A stretch of DNA of 64,000 nucleotides from Temnopleurus reevesii (lineage: Eukaryota > Echinodermata > Echinoidea > Temnopleuroida > Temnopleuridae). Shown here in pieces: positions 24,110-37,049 of this stretch (the stretch's first letter is position 1; each line of letters starts with the position of its first letter). The stretch covers positions 1 through 64,000 of the forward strand of contig BQKZ01000889.1 of the NCBI GenBank assembly GCA_036244855.1, written 5' to 3'. Position numbers and translations under genes: made by a program. The notes under the pieces are model-generated. The model was not told where the DNA came from. It saw nothing but the letters and a program-made list of their open reading frames with translations, and made no database searches.

Positions 24110-27100
24110 TCAGTTCTTCTATAGCGCATAACACATAGCCGTGGCATACAGAGCAGAAAAAGAAATGGCAGAATGGAGAATATGCTTTAAAAAGTATATG
24201 AGAAAATACCAAATTTATTGCTAGGGGTCTGTTGGTTTTACTTTTAAATGACAAAGGTATCTATTTCAGCTATTGCAGTTATCTTGATGGTTTATTTCTA
24301 AAGAGTAAAGGCATTTTGATCAGCTATTGGAGCTGCTTGGAACGTTTTGGGATTAATTCTATTTATTCTGTTCTGTATCTATTTCCTTATTTATATGTAC
24401 AGCTAAAATAATGCCAGAATCTTGAAATGTGTCATGAAATATTGGTAGCTCTGTAGTTGGCTATCTATTATAACCAGCAATCCGTAAAAACTCTCCTTCC
24501 CAACATCTCCAGAGTTTCCAACCGTTCTAGAATATTTATGAGGTAAAAATCAGAATGCGAATAATACAGCAGCTGAACAAATATATGCTTCTGAAGGAAA
24601 ACATGAGAGCAATAATCATATTTTCTGCCATTCACTTATAATGAAAGCCTTGAATTTATATGGAAATACACCTCTTGCATATTCTAGAACGATGGGCATC
24701 TCTGTTTCTCCTTTGCACTACTCCAGCGAAGAGGCAGAGTTTTCGACAATTAGAAGCCAAGACGCTATGAATGTCTTTTTTGTGAGATACATCATACTAA
24801 TGTTACATAAATATGATACTAACAATTCACGTATGATGGCTTGTCATGAGTGATCATACCTCTTATATCTTCAGTCACATGCAAGAAATGGTGATCGAGC
24901 AGTCACACCAACAGACTGATCCCACCCTGCAGCTCTCAAACTGCTCCAACAAAATTATAATTACTGCTGCCCTATTCTGGGTCTTTTTTAAATCTGATGT
25001 TGAAAGTTATTTTTATCTCTCTCTATTGTACCAATTCATTGATAAAACAAAACATTAATTTAGAGTTCATAGTTTAAATTTCCGATATTTCAATTTGGCA
25101 GCAGGTTGGGATCAGCCTGCAGGTGTGACTGCCCCATTAGCAAGCTGTTTAGGTTTGAAGGCGTTTTACAGTTCAATTCTTTGTCATATCAAATTTTCTT
25201 GATTTTGCCAAGATCAACTTTAACATGATTTTGAAATTTAATGTCTTTTGACAAGAAGTGAGGTGAAGTAAAATGGGAGCATATATTGTTTGAATCATAT
25301 TTTGGTGCCCATACTATTATGTAAATCAGAGAAAAAAATTAGGGGATTCGATAGATATGCCACAAATAGGAAAATCAGAGAATTGCTTTATCTACGGTCT
25401 GTCAAGCAAAAGTAGTCAGATAGTCAGATAGTAGTCAGATAAGTAATTTCTAACAGATCTAGAGCGTACATAATGATCGTGCAATTGTGAAAGTTGATTA
25501 TGAAAAAATGCATAATAAAGTAGGAACAATGACAGCTTTGTAGTGAATTCATGAAATATAATTTGATATTTCCTTTAAAATCAACCTCCACATTCAGGTG
25601 TTAACTTCTTCAAATTTAATTTGTCTTGGCATGCAAATCTTAAAAAGGAATTTCTCGCATATAAATGGCGGTTGGAGATGTATTTTGAAGGGTTTTCCTC
25701 ACTTGAGCAGAAAGCTGTTAGCACTAAGGGTTTTTGATTAATTGGCTGGTACGGATAGATGAGAATGTTCGCTGGCTTTCAAACCTCAATAAAATAGAGT
25801 GAATAAGAGCCCCACCAGCCAGGTAAATGTTAGTGGTATGTTATAATGCCCAGACTATCCACGGACAAAGTTAATTATTATTCATGTAGAAATGCTGGAG
25901 TGTAAAAAAAAACCTATCAATTTTCAGCAAATGTGTTTTCCATGTAGGAATTTAGACTTTGTTTCTTGTGCAAGTCAAATCTTCATATATTCTACTCCTC
26001 GCTATTTTCCATCCGCACTAATGACTAAAACTACCCATGTAAAACTGTCTTAAAATCTGGAAATTAGTTCTTTCAGTACTTTACTTAATTTTATTGACTT
26101 TCGGGGCAGATTGTAAATCAAAATTATCAAATAAACCATTTTCAATTCAATCAAATTGCATTATCATAAACATAGGAATATTTGTTCTCATGATTTGTAC
26201 CCATAACTTATAAACAATTTCAGTGCTCTTTCTTTTCTGTTGATATAAAATTTGTTATATTCATGTAACACTTCAATTGTATTATTGGAATGTTTCCATT
26301 GAATCTTGTTACTCTGAGGGGTTTTTAGGCTTTGTCTCTTTTACATTTATTGTCAAATTTGTGTTTTTGACAGACTTTATTGTGGTAAGAAATTTTACTT
26401 CATTTAATCCAATTCAAAATACATTTTCTGTGAGTCTTCATTGTCATAATTCCTTTGAAAGCTGTAGCCTTTAAAGATCAGGAAATACTTATTCAAATAC
26501 CCCAACTGTTTTCATTAAAAGAAGTAAATGAAAAAATGCACAAGATTTCAGTACCTTATTGAATATTTATTGAAATTTGAGCAGATCACACAATATAATT
26601 TTTATTTTTTACACTCTCATGAGTCTGTTATATTATTTGATAATTATGTTACATCGTACAATTGTTCAAGCATCTTGTTATTCATTTTTTTCTCTATTTT
26701 ATACCTTGTATCCTGCAGTGTTTATCATAAGTTTATATGTTGTTTAACATACTTTTACTCATTACTCTGAGATGGAAAATAAAGTATATCTAATATTTTG
26801 AATTATATTATCATACTTTTTTTTCTTTTTTTTTTTTACTCAGCTACACATTCTAAAGTAATTGTCTAAACTTGTTTCTCTTCCCTTGTCTCCATATGTT
26901 TTACCTTTTGACATTTCTCCTACCTACTCCTGTCCCACAGTTTGCGGGTATTCTCTCTCCCTTTCTTGTCTATTTCTCTACATTACCGACTAGTTTGCTT
27001 GCTCCAAATGTCTCAAGGACAATTGTACTTTCCTCTGAATTTCTCTTTATCACAAACATTTATAAAAATAGACTGATTTTACTAACTTAATTCCCCCTCA

Positions 27101-28740
27101 CTTCATCTGTCTCCCTCCCCATGTCTTGCCTTATCCCGCTCTTCGATCGCTCATCTTTGCTTTGACTGCGTGCTTCCGCCTATCTCTCCCCTCATGTGTA
27201 TGGTGTCTCTGAAGTGACTGAAAGATCTTTTTGCTTGGAAAGACACAAAATGGATGAATCATGTAGTTTGGATGCACCCATCCAGAAATTTCATCAAACC
27301 AATGAGCCAGAAAGTGATGAAGAAACGTCTCAATTTATCCCTCTTTCTTCCTCATCCCCCTTCCTCTTGATTATTGTAGCTAATCAATAAAATACTGTTA
27401 ATTTCTGTGGCAAAAGACAATAGGAATACGACGAGGGAATAGTGCTTATCTCTGCATATTCCACCGTATCTCTCCTTGCTTTTTAAGTGAATTATTTTAA
27501 GCGAGGAACTTCTGTTTTAATTCCCGTTCACTGCTTATTGCTTCCCCTTCTCCTTCTTCATGAAATATTCAAGAGTTTGGCAAAGAGGAGATTATACTTG
27601 TCTGAATATATTCTATTGTCAGTAGGGATGACAGTGCTTTTAGAAGATATTGACTTAAAGTGCAACTATTGCATACTTTGATAAACAAACAAATTGATAT
27701 ATGAGAAAATAATTATTGCAAATTTTAGATAGTATCATAGTTACAACTACTTCAAACATTTTTAGAAAAGCTTTCAGATACACATTGTACAGCATGAAGT
27801 GCATTTTGTGCTTCATTCTTTTCTTTCATTCTTGACTTACGCAGACTTCAAAATTTGACTTATAAATTTTGTATATTATTATTATTATTATTCAAAATGT
27901 TTTACCCGTCTGAGTCATACTGTTGCAGACTCTTACTTTTCCTACGATATTATACAAACTTGTTTTCATCCCTTGATGTCCCCTTTTATATGCACCCCGC
28001 CACTCCCATGCACCCCCCCCCCACATTTCCTCCCTCCTCCTTTCTCTCTTTCAGTTTTGTCTCTATTCTCTCTGCCAGTTTTTTGTCTTTCCATCTCATT
28101 CATTTTCATACTATACTACCAATTATGCTCTCCCTTTACTTTTATCTTTTTGCTTTTAATCTATAAATTTCTTTACCACTTTTTCTTCCTCTAGAGTGCC
28201 CTTTATTTTCTTAACCCATTTCTTTTACATCAACATTTGTATTTGATGTTGTAAAATCACTTAAATTCATTAATTTTGGGTTGTTATTCAACATTTGATC
28301 AACACTAAATTATGTATTCATTGTGATTCCGCTTCAAGCGAGCGAGTTTGTTGTATTATTATACAATCCAATTTGTTTATTCTTTTGAAATTCCCTTTTA
28401 TCTGTCACATATGTTATGGATGCGATTGTAGCATTGCTACACTTTAAACATTCCATTCTAGAGTTGCCTTTTTAGTGACTTAATGACATTCCTTCATCCA
28501 ATGATTCATCATGGCCCAATTAGAACATCAAAATTATCTCAAATTAGTCTTATAACAATGAAATTACCCCTCCTGTAATTGCCCTAAATTGTTATAGATT
28601 TTCCTCTCACGTACAAAGAGAAATTGTGCCATTCTATTGACTGCAGTGAATGGGTTTTTCATGCCTACAGTGTCCTGGAGCTAGACTCCCCATTGTTCCC
28701 CTGTGAGGCATCAAACCTGTGGCCAAAAGCCATCTCAAAT
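24110..28740. other. AT-rich DNA without supported genes
   Basis: Includes a tcagatag-type short tandem (25410-25442), a pyrimidine-rich stretch (26810-27190), (ATT)n at 27878-27892 and C-rich low complexity at 27995-28060. ORFs up to 103 codons here follow the pyrimidine bias. The 64-codon ORF at 27196-27390 is less biased but matches nothing that I recognise. Confidence 0.5.
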
Positions 28741-28744
28741 GACA

Positions 28745-29135
28745 CCACAAATCACATCAAACACAGCAACATGCCACGAGCCAGCTAGCTAGCAAGCCAC
28801 CGATAGAGAGACACCAGCGGGTCCTGCCGCTAAATATCACACTCGCAGCGGCTGCCAGTGCATGCAAACCGGCTCGCTCCCCACACACAGATCGTGGAGT
28901 ACGGCGATGTGCTGTCCATCGGGGGCAGATGGGTAGCGTGGTAGCCGAGCGAGGCTCACGCATCATCACTCTGCCACCGTAGGAGCGGTGAGGGACAGGA
29001 AATGATGCAGGCTATTCTGGCTGGTTTGCTAAACAGGGATGCAATCCGGTGGAATGATAACCGGTAGCCGATTGCTCACGGTGCCGAGCTCTCTATATCC
29101 ATCTGGTTTACTCCGCTTGTCCTCCGCCGGAATGC
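28745..29135. other. GC- and CpG-rich island, candidate promoter or first exon
   Basis: About 390 bp with clearly higher GC and frequent CpG (gcgggtcctgccgctaa, actcgcagcggctgcc, gtagccgagcgaggctcacg, gtccgtcctccgccgg-like words) in an otherwise AT-rich region. A 70-codon minus-strand ORF overlaps it but shows only Ala/Arg bias. No TATA box or splice pattern that I can commit to. It may be a cis-regulatory module, a 5' exon or an unusual repeat. Confidence 0.3.
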
Positions 29136-29319
29136 ATCTAGATTGATGTAACATATGTGATCATTATACCACTATCAACACTATTCAGATTCAATCAGAA
29201 AACTAACTAATTATAAGAATTGTGTTTATACATCATCATTTGATTTACATTTGTGGTTGAAATAGGAATTTAACAGTCCTGTATCAAGCAAGCAGGCATA
29301 CGATTTTCATACCTGAAAA

Positions 29320-29470
29320 GGCATGAATGATTATGGACCATAACATTTCTTGTTTTTCACAACTTATTCATATGAAATGTGCATACAGTTATTAAAAACA
29401 TGCATGATAATAGAACATGTTTTTTCTTGTTCAACCACTTATTCATATGAAAAAAATACTTTTTATAATA
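29320..29470. repeat. Short diverged tandem duplication, ~75-bp unit
   Basis: The phrase aacatttcttgtttttcaca followed by acttattcatatgaaa at 29340-29380 recurs as aacatgttttttcttgttca and acttattcatatgaaa at 29415-29452. Confidence 0.6.
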
Positions 29471-29829
29471 CATACATCAATTTAAAATTCTAATCCCTGC
29501 ATTTACTTGAAAATGGTTCATGTTTTGTTTTACCAAGATCTCAAAATTGTAACTCACAAGATATGTAATACTCTGTTTTGAAATACCAAATCTTTTCCCT
29601 CAGAGAAAGGATGATGAATTAATCTGTGTGTAGTTATATATGATCATGTGTTATTTATTATCAACCAGAAAGAAGCAATCAGATGCTTAGTTTCAAGATG
29701 AAACCAAGAGAGCTATTTATTTTCAACTGACAGCAGATGTAGTTAGTTTTTATAATAAATTACACCATAAGGAGAGTTTCATAGGTTGTTTTATTATCAT
29801 TTGACACTTCCATGCTTCCTCTGTGAAGT

Positions 29830-30345
29830 TATTGGTCCCTTGCAATTTATTTCTGACAAACATATTTCAAGAGAAAAGTTCTGACTTGTGTTATTATCAT
29901 CAGAGTTTTATGCTTTATTTTAATTTTATCCTTGCAAAAGGTAAACTTATGATAGAAATTACTTTAAGAAAGAAAAGAATCTACCTTCAACAGACCACAT
30001 GAAGGGAAACAAAGAAAATCCTCAGGAACAGATTTAATTGATTCCTGCTAATCTATTTCTAGAAGAGAATTTCTAAGTTGTGAAATGACTAACATACAAT
30101 ATTCTTTTTAGATTTTCATTCTTATGAGCAGAATGCCATTAGTATGAATGATTAAAAAGAAACTCTAGGGGCAGATTTATTTATTCCTGATTATTTTGTC
30201 CATAACAAGCTTTTAAGAAGAAAGTTTTAGCTTGTGATATAATGTACATATTATCTGTGTAAATTTTCATTCATGTGAAAAAGAAGCTTTTGGAAATAAT
30301 GATTAAAAAGAAACCCAACTTCATCGCACAGATTTGGAAAAAAAA
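29830..30345. repeat. Diverged tandem repeats, ~150-190-bp period
   Basis: About three units, near 29830-30026, 30027-30168 and 30169-30325. Each has a cagattta..tattcctg phrase, an aag(a/c)aagagaa-type phrase, a cttgtga/gttgtga phrase, attttcattc(t/a)tatg(a) and gaatgattaaaaagaaac or its variant. Sequence is heavily diverged and non-coding. Confidence 0.6.
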
Positions 30346-32210
30346 ACACCCTAAAAATTGCGCTAATATTTGCATAGTTGTGTATTTTGATAGATATGAT
30401 AAAGTTCCAAGTGTCTCAATGCGACACTAAACAGAGGGATACTGAGAAGCTCTCCAGCTAGTCTGTTGTGACTCACTTGACATTTTGAGAAAATCCTTGT
30501 TTTTGATGATATGGCGATTTACTTTCAGGCATATGTTTCAGTCAGTATTGCAATGATTTGGTCAAAATATTGAAACTGTAGATTTTTATTTACAAACATT
30601 ACAATTGAAAAGCATGGCATTAATATTGCTATGACAATTTTGCATGAATTTTGTGACGTTTTGAGAAAATAACAGTACATATTTTGTATTTTTCAATTCT
30701 TCTTGTGCTTCTTCTTCTTGTGCTTGCTTACCAGTTGTCATTATAAAGCCAATGACAATAACATTGAAATGCCTAGGGCATATGTTGTCGTTTGACTATT
30801 TATGCCAAGTCTTGTTTTAGTTTCTGGTCGGTCGTTCTGTGTTATTCTAAGATTATAAAACAGTTCTGTATGTGGAAAACTATGCCATATCCATTGTTCT
30901 GAAGTTATGTGGTGAAAACACCAAAGAAATCTAATTGTTAGTGAACATAAAGATCTTTAAGAAGCACAATGCATTAGCTTAAAGGAGTATATTATTATTG
31001 TAAAAAAAATTGGAATTCATTCTAGTACTGAGTGTATCGTGTCCAGTGAGCAATCTACATTATTTAATAATTCTTCATGCACTCTCCCAATGAGAAGAAT
31101 GAACAGACAGCGATACATCATCCTGGGGCTTTTGATTATAATGATATATCATCAATTTTGGTTATTTTGTTATTTAATCATATAAAAGAAGATTTAGGAT
31201 GATTTGTAGTGTTAACAGGTAGCAGTGAAACCGGGATTTTAGTGTATATAAGATCTTTAAGAGGACATTACAATAACTTAAAGGAATATATAATTATATC
31301 AACAAAATGGAATTCATTTTAGTACCAGGTGTATTATATATACAGTGACAAATCTACTGTAGACCATCCTTCATGCACTCTCTCTATGAGAAGCAATCTG
31401 TAGGTAGAATGAACAGACAGAGATTACTATCCTGTGAAGGAGCTATTAATCCTAAAGAAATAATCTATCATTGAATTATATGAAGCGGGAAAATGCTTAT
31501 TTTAGAACCATTTAGGATGGTTTGGCTTATCATGGCTTATATATTCTATCTACATCCCGCATATATCTTCAATGGATACAATAAAAAAAAACAGGAACAA
31601 ATAACAGGCATATGGTAAAGTAATGAGAGAGAGAAATGTTATGGTCAGGCACGAAAAAAGGTAAATATATATCTTTGCAGTCTAAAATTTTGTTTGCTTA
31701 AAATATCAAGGTATAATTCATTTGAGTACCAGGTGTATAAGGTGTAATGTGGTGTTGATAAGTAAAGTACCTATCAACAGTAGATAGCAACTATAGCTAC
31801 TTGTCCACAACCTACCCTGTATACCATGTATACCATATGGGATGATAGAAAAGGAATATACATATGTAGATTGTACAGACAGAGGTACATCAGAAGACAC
31901 CTTTAATTGCCTCAATATCTTATTAGCTATGTAAAGTGGTGAAATGCTTGGTGAAATGCTTATTTCGTTACACTTAGGGATGATTTTTGCTTATCTATGG
32001 CTACATTATTTTTAATTAAAAAAAAACAGGAATATAGTTAAGTAATGAGAGAAAAATATTGTGAACCATGAAGTAAGTATTTATAAGAATTTAAACTTTT
32101 GCATTTTATTACTGTAAAAATAGATGTCCTGTAATATAATCTTGATGCCAATCTTCTACGGGGTTTAAATAAAGATGGTTAAAAGTACAGTACAAGTCTG
32201 AATCTTTTTA

Positions 32211-32293
32211 TACCTGTTATCACTATAATTGATCAGAAAAATAAATAGAGGCCGGTGATCCATTGATCCTCAGCTTTATAGTGATAATAGGTA
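32211..32293. repeat. Imperfect inverted repeat around tatcactataa
   Basis: tacctgttatcactataa (32211-32228) is close to the reverse complement of ttatagtgataataggta (32276-32293), with one mismatch. It lies at the left edge of a dense inverted-repeat cluster. The phrase cagctttatagtgat from its right arm recurs in direct orientation at 32613. Confidence 0.6.
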
Positions 32294-32373
32294 AGCAAAA
32301 TATTTAGACTTCCACGAGGTAGCTACCTACAGTAGCTCAGAATGATATATATTATTATCTATATGAGAGTTTT

Positions 32374-32399
32374 AAGCCGTGCAACATGTTGCACGGCTT
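32374..32399. repeat. Perfect 26-bp palindrome
   Basis: The arm aagccgtgcaaca is followed immediately by its exact reverse complement tgttgcacggctt with no spacer. A 26-bp perfect palindrome is unlikely by chance. It could be the remnant of an element end, a dimeric protein-binding site, or a tip of the surrounding inverted-repeat cluster. Confidence 0.85.
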
Positions 32400-32485
32400 C
32401 AATTTTACGCATGCGCAAAGCAGTGATCAGCCTTCTGGTACTTCTACAATAATACCGGTAAGTCAAAGGCTAATGTAAAGATACT

Positions 32486-32592
32486 AATAATTATATTGGA
32501 TGGCTTCATTTCATGGAAGACCAGGAATATTGCACTCGTTAGAGCCAATATTCCTGGTATTCCATTCATTGCCATCCAATATTATATAATTG
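32486..32592. repeat. 107-bp hairpin-forming inverted repeat
   Basis: The left arm is 32486-32532 and the right arm 32546-32592, with a 13-nt spacer. Arms are 47 bp with a few mismatches and include attatattggatggc and accaggaatattg. RNA from either strand would fold into one long hairpin of precursor-microRNA-like size. A small palindromic MITE is the simpler explanation. Confidence 0.8.
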
Positions 32593-33163
32593 TTTATTGT
32601 TCACATTGTCTTCAGCTTTATAGTGATTGCACTCAGTAGCTATCTACAGTAGACAGCTATGCCCTGGGTACCATATGGAAAAAACATAGAATGAAACATA
32701 GGCAGACAGAGCTTTTCCAGGCGGATAAGGAACCTTTAATTGCATTAATATAGAGAGAGGTTTATGATAAGATAAGAGCTGTTGAAAGTGATACTTAACT
32801 ATCTCATTTGTTGTGGGGTAACATTAAGAATGACAGCTATGTAGCGGTAATATGAACTTGATGACAGCTTGCATACCAGCTGTGTCGAGTCATCTCATTC
32901 CAATCTCGACTGACTGTTGAGGAAATGTGACTAGCTCCCTCTCTTGGTGAAAACATGCACATTCTTCTGTGTCTGTGCTGTCGTTCTCTTGTGTATCCAC
33001 ACTGAAGCTTAAACAAACAATATAGTTTGATTCAAAATATGAATCTGGATTGTTACTTTTTCTGTCTGTAGAATGTTTATGTTGCATGCAGCATGATACT
33101 GTGATTATGGTGATCATGATCATGATGATGATGGTGATGTTACTCTTTCATATTTATATATAA

Positions 33164-34234
33164 TATAGGATTTCCCGGCCAAAATCGGAATAATAGCATT
33201 GGATTTAATTTTCTTTCATTTCAAATTCGTCATATTCCGTGAACTCGGAGATATCCCTGGTTTAAATTACTTTTTCTTGCTTATGAATTAATGATGTTTT
33301 CATTTGAATGCGTGGTAGTTTCATTCTTATTGATGATAATTTGCCTTTTTTAGTGAAGCGGTCGTTCTATTAAGCACAAATCCGTTCTCCGTCATCTCGG
33401 CAGCATGACTTTATCGTTCGAATTCATTTCTAGTATATCAAATTAGCACATTTTGCATTTTAATTTGCTCTATGGCGTTTTCAGTGCTCATGATATTTTC
33501 TCTTAATTTGTTTATTCTCTCTTATCTACAATATATTCATTGTATTTATTTTTTATACAATCTTTGATCAATTTACTTCTCTCTTTATTTTTCATATGAA
33601 TTCATGCCATACAATGGTTGATCAATGCAAGGCCTTCCAATGATGATCAACTTAAGAATTAGATTAATCTTACTTATCAATTAGTCTTAGCACATACAAT
33701 GAAAGTAATGAAAATGATTTATATATCTGTCTATATTATGATCCATCTGATTTATAGGCCTATTCATCGTGGTTGACGGGGAAGGAAAGGGTTACATAAT
33801 ATGAGCAGTTTTGGGGCTTGGAACATGAGTCTGTAAAATTGAGTTTTTAGCCATCAATCTGCTGTCGGTCCAAAACTGTACAAATCTAATTTTCTGACCA
33901 TTTCCCTAGATTGTTAAACACTTTCCATGCATTCCCCTGTATTACTGCCCTGCATTCTTAACTTGAATGATATCTTTCAGAAAAAGAATTCCAGCCGCTA
34001 AAATTAAAAGCTAGAAATGACGCTCCGATGATCACTGACTATTTTGAATGCTAACTGACTCGTTTCTCAATCGAATGATAAGACCTCACAAATATTCGAC
34101 AAACGTCGCAAATGTGATGAAAAAATAAGAAAATTGAATGACAATTTGCACGGCAAAAACGATCTACGCTAATTCAAATGCAAAAAGTATTGATTCTAAT
34201 GAAAATCCTGTGAATTTGGCCGGAAAATCCTATA
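33164..34234. mobile_element. Non-autonomous DNA element with TTAA-like flanks, ~1.07 kb
   Basis: The left end tataggatttcccggccaaa and the right end, read in reverse complement, tataggattttccggccaaa match at 19 of 20 positions. The flanks are ataa (33160-33163) and ttaa (34235-34238), consistent with a decayed TTAA duplication as used by piggyBac- and Kolobok-type transposases. The interior has no long ORF, so it would be a deletion derivative or MITE. Confidence 0.6.
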
Positions 34235-34249
34235 TTAAGGGTTTTTTTC

Positions 34250-35040
34250 TCAATGACCATGAAGGGGATACATTGTAAAAAAAAAAATTTTTACAGATGT
34301 TGATGATGATGATGATGATGGTGCTTGTGAAAATCCTTGTATTCTGCATATACTTTTATAGTTGATCATGTAGTTAGTGTTTTATTTCATTGAATTTCCC
34401 CTCCTCAAAGTGTGCCAATTTATTCTCTAGAGCCCCTCTCCCCCTCCCCCTTTACTGCTTCCATCCCCTGCTTTACTGCTCCCTTCTTCCACTTTACTGC
34501 TGCCCCCACCTGCTTTATTTCTTCTCCTCCTCGCCCTCTATAAAATTGAAGGTGTACCTTAACCATAATCATCCCACCCCACTCTTCATCATTACTGCCT
34601 TCCCTGCCCCACCCCCACCTTTCATCCTTAATCCCTTACCCTTCCTAGCCTCCCCCTCTCCTCATCCCACTGCAGGTGCATTCTGACTCAATCCCCTCTC
34701 TCAAAACTTTTCAGACATTTTCTTATAAATGTTTCTGCGTTTCTTCCATTAAGCGTAATTCATTCCAATTTCCTGTTTTTTTAGCAAGGGTGTGAAGTTT
34801 GCCACCGATGCCATCACATTACATAACACAGCCGTATGAAGTCTGTTTCATTATTTCAATGCATATTTGTCAGTCAGGAGTGCTCTTTCCTTTTTTATCA
34901 AGGCATCCCTTTGCATTATGCAAATGCTAAAGCCAGATCACCTTTATAAAGTGAACGTCTTTTAACCCATTCTGTCTTGTATACCCATTTTGAAAAATAT
35001 ATTTGTGAATATAAACTCTTAATGGTGAAGATTTTTTTTT
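34250..35040. other. Low-complexity and C/T-rich DNA
   Basis: Poly-A run near 34270, a (GAT)n run at 34299-34322 and a C/T-rich stretch at 34395-34670. That stretch opens a Pro/Leu/Ser-biased 98-codon ORF. Poly-T at 35030-35044 abuts the following SINE. Confidence 0.7.
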
Positions 35041-35044
35041 TTTT

Positions 35045-35346
35045 GATGATGATGATGAACGGCTTTTATATAGCGCTTATCAACTCTTTATGAAGAATTC
35101 TCTAAGCGCTCTACAATTGCATCATTATTACCCTGGCTTTAGCCCGGCAGCCATTTCATTAGCGCACTTAGCGTTTCAAAGAATAAATATTCCTACCAGG
35201 TCCCCATTCACCTCACCTGGGTTGAGTGCAGTACAATGTGGATGAATTTCTTGCTGAAGGAAATTAACGGCATGGGGGGGACTCGAACCTACGACCCTCT
35301 GGTTGAAAGGCGAGAGTCATGACCACTACACCACGGCGCCTCCACA
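35045..35346 (-). mobile_element. tRNA-derived SINE, family A, full length (minus strand)
   Basis: On the minus strand it reads from tggaggcgccgtggtgtagt through a B-box-like ggttcgagtcc, then the cagcaagaaattcatccaca body, a gagtgcact... acccaggtgaggtgaatggg segment and a 3' end with gagcgcttagagaattct and gcgctatataaaagc, closing in a (CAT)n tail (35045-35058 on plus). The minus-strand ORF that overlaps its head is SINE-derived. Confidence 0.88.
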
Positions 35347-35349
35347 TTG

Positions 35350-36440
35350 ATGTATGGCGACAAATTTGTTTTTCTGTAATATTCTTGCATCAAATATTTT
35401 GCCATCATGACCATGTTTAATAAATTTATACATATGTAAGAGAAAAGGGATATTGATCTGACCGCTGTGAATGTATATAAACTCAAATCAAATCAAATAA
35501 ATTCTTTTTTTTTTAATTCTTTTAGGCCAGCAAAGAAGCGAGGCTTGTTTAGAAGGAAGAACAGTAGAGGAAAAAAATGCCCCTTCTTACGACTGAGCAT
35601 TTATCTAGGAAAAGCAACTTCTTTATAAAACGAGATGAATTCTGACTGATTGTGTTTATATGGCTTAGTATTTTCCAATATATGATATCTTATATCACTA
35701 TCCTTTGTTATACATTCATAATGTGCTATTAACCTCTTGAAAACTGGAACTGAGTAGTTCCTGCATAAAGTCTATGGGCATCAAATAATTCAGTAGTCAA
35801 CAGGTTAAATTTTGAAGCAAGAATTGTCAAAGTTTCCTTTCAAGTAAAAGCTAGAAGTAAGAGTGAGTCATCATCTTTTGTCATATCTTTTCTAATTTGG
35901 TCAAGAAAATTGGTCAATTCCCCAAGCTTGATTTGCCACAGTCTTAACCAATTAACTACCAAAATCTAAAACCCTCATGTAATTTGTACATGACCAACTG
36001 GTCCCAGCAGTTAAGGTGTTAACTACAAAACTGCCTAATTCACCAATCCTATAGGTTTGGTACATGAACAATTGGGACCAAATAGGCATGGGAGTAAGGG
36101 ATAGAGGGGGAAGTGTATCAGTCTTAGGATATGATTAAAAATAGAGATATATGTTGTCCTAGCTGCAGTATAGGTGTTGCCCGACACCATCTCTAGTTTC
36201 ATAATATTGCATGACAGTTATAATCCCAACGTCATTACACACAGAGAGCGCTATCATGCACTGTGACATCTAGGGACAAAGAAATTAAACAAAATCAACA
36301 ACTGCCCATTCAAACCTTCACAATAGCTCTCATGGAGGGAATAAGTTTCCTTCTCAGATATTCTGCAAGAAAATACAGAACAGATATCAAACATGTTTGC
36401 TGAATAACATGGAAGTTCCCTACTGTTGTATTAGAGCCAT
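35350..36440. other. No recognisable feature
   Basis: AT-rich unique DNA with no supported gene or repeat. Confidence 0.6.
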
Positions 36441-36444
36441 TAAC

Positions 36445-36614
36445 ATGATATAATCTATTTCAGTAAAATTAAGTCAAACGCCAATTCAATGCTCCTTTGT
36501 AATGCTATTCAAATCAGAATCGGCTTGTAATTATTGTGCCCACACATTTCAATACACGGTGTATAGATCTATTGTCCCATGACTCACTTTATTTTACGGA
36601 AATAGTTTGTATCG
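36445..36614. mobile_element. MITE family M, copy 1 (~170 bp)
   Basis: Inverted ends atgatataatctatttcagt and (reverse complement of the right end) acgatacaaactatttccgt. The interior phrase aatgctcctttgtaatgcta, followed by a cggcttgt phrase, is shared with copies at 38513 (inverted), 38887 and 51535. No ORF. Mobilised in trans if at all. Confidence 0.85.
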
Positions 36615-37045
36615 TATTCTTTATGAAAGCTTGAATGGGGGTAGTTTACTTTGTCCAATTCATTCGCACTTTGGTTTCATAGTGTATGATACCATTAGTA
36701 GTAGGAGGATCATGCCTTTATTTCCCTTGTGATTTCAAGTTATACGTTGGTCATCCGATCAGATCCGTGATGTAATAGTGTCGGCTTTTATTGAGACCTT
36801 GTACTGGACAGATGCACGTTAAGGTGATGAGAAATAAAATTATCAAAAATATTGTCCCTTTAAGAGATTTCATATCAAATCATTCAGATCTATGAATCTA
36901 TGATCCAGAATGATGTAGTTAAATATTTAAAATATTTTATGAAAGAATCACCCTTCAATATTGGATATTCAGACATTTATTCATTGAAATTCATTTATAC
37001 AAAAATAAACAATATTTTGTTTGTAAAAAGAAAGTTACAATATTC
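36615..37045. other. No recognisable feature
   Basis: AT-rich unique DNA. Confidence 0.5.
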
Positions 37046-37049
37046 ATAT

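Larger units (their letters stand above)
30940..32780. repeat. Diverged tandem repeats, ~300-450-bp units
   Basis: Unit-like segments begin near 30940, 31237 and 31690, with a partial one near 32620. Recurring phrases are aagatctttaagaagcac / aagatctttaagaggacatt, ttcattttagtaccaggtgt, cttcatgcactctctctatg, gaatgaacagacagag, cctttaattgc and taaagtaatgagagag. Inverted-repeat segments lie between the third and fourth segments. No coding sequence. Confidence 0.65.

Noticed and set aside
27196..27390. 64-codon ORF with an acidic, Ser-rich stretch
   Set aside because: Less biased than its neighbours, but too short and without similarity, splice signals or conserved context.
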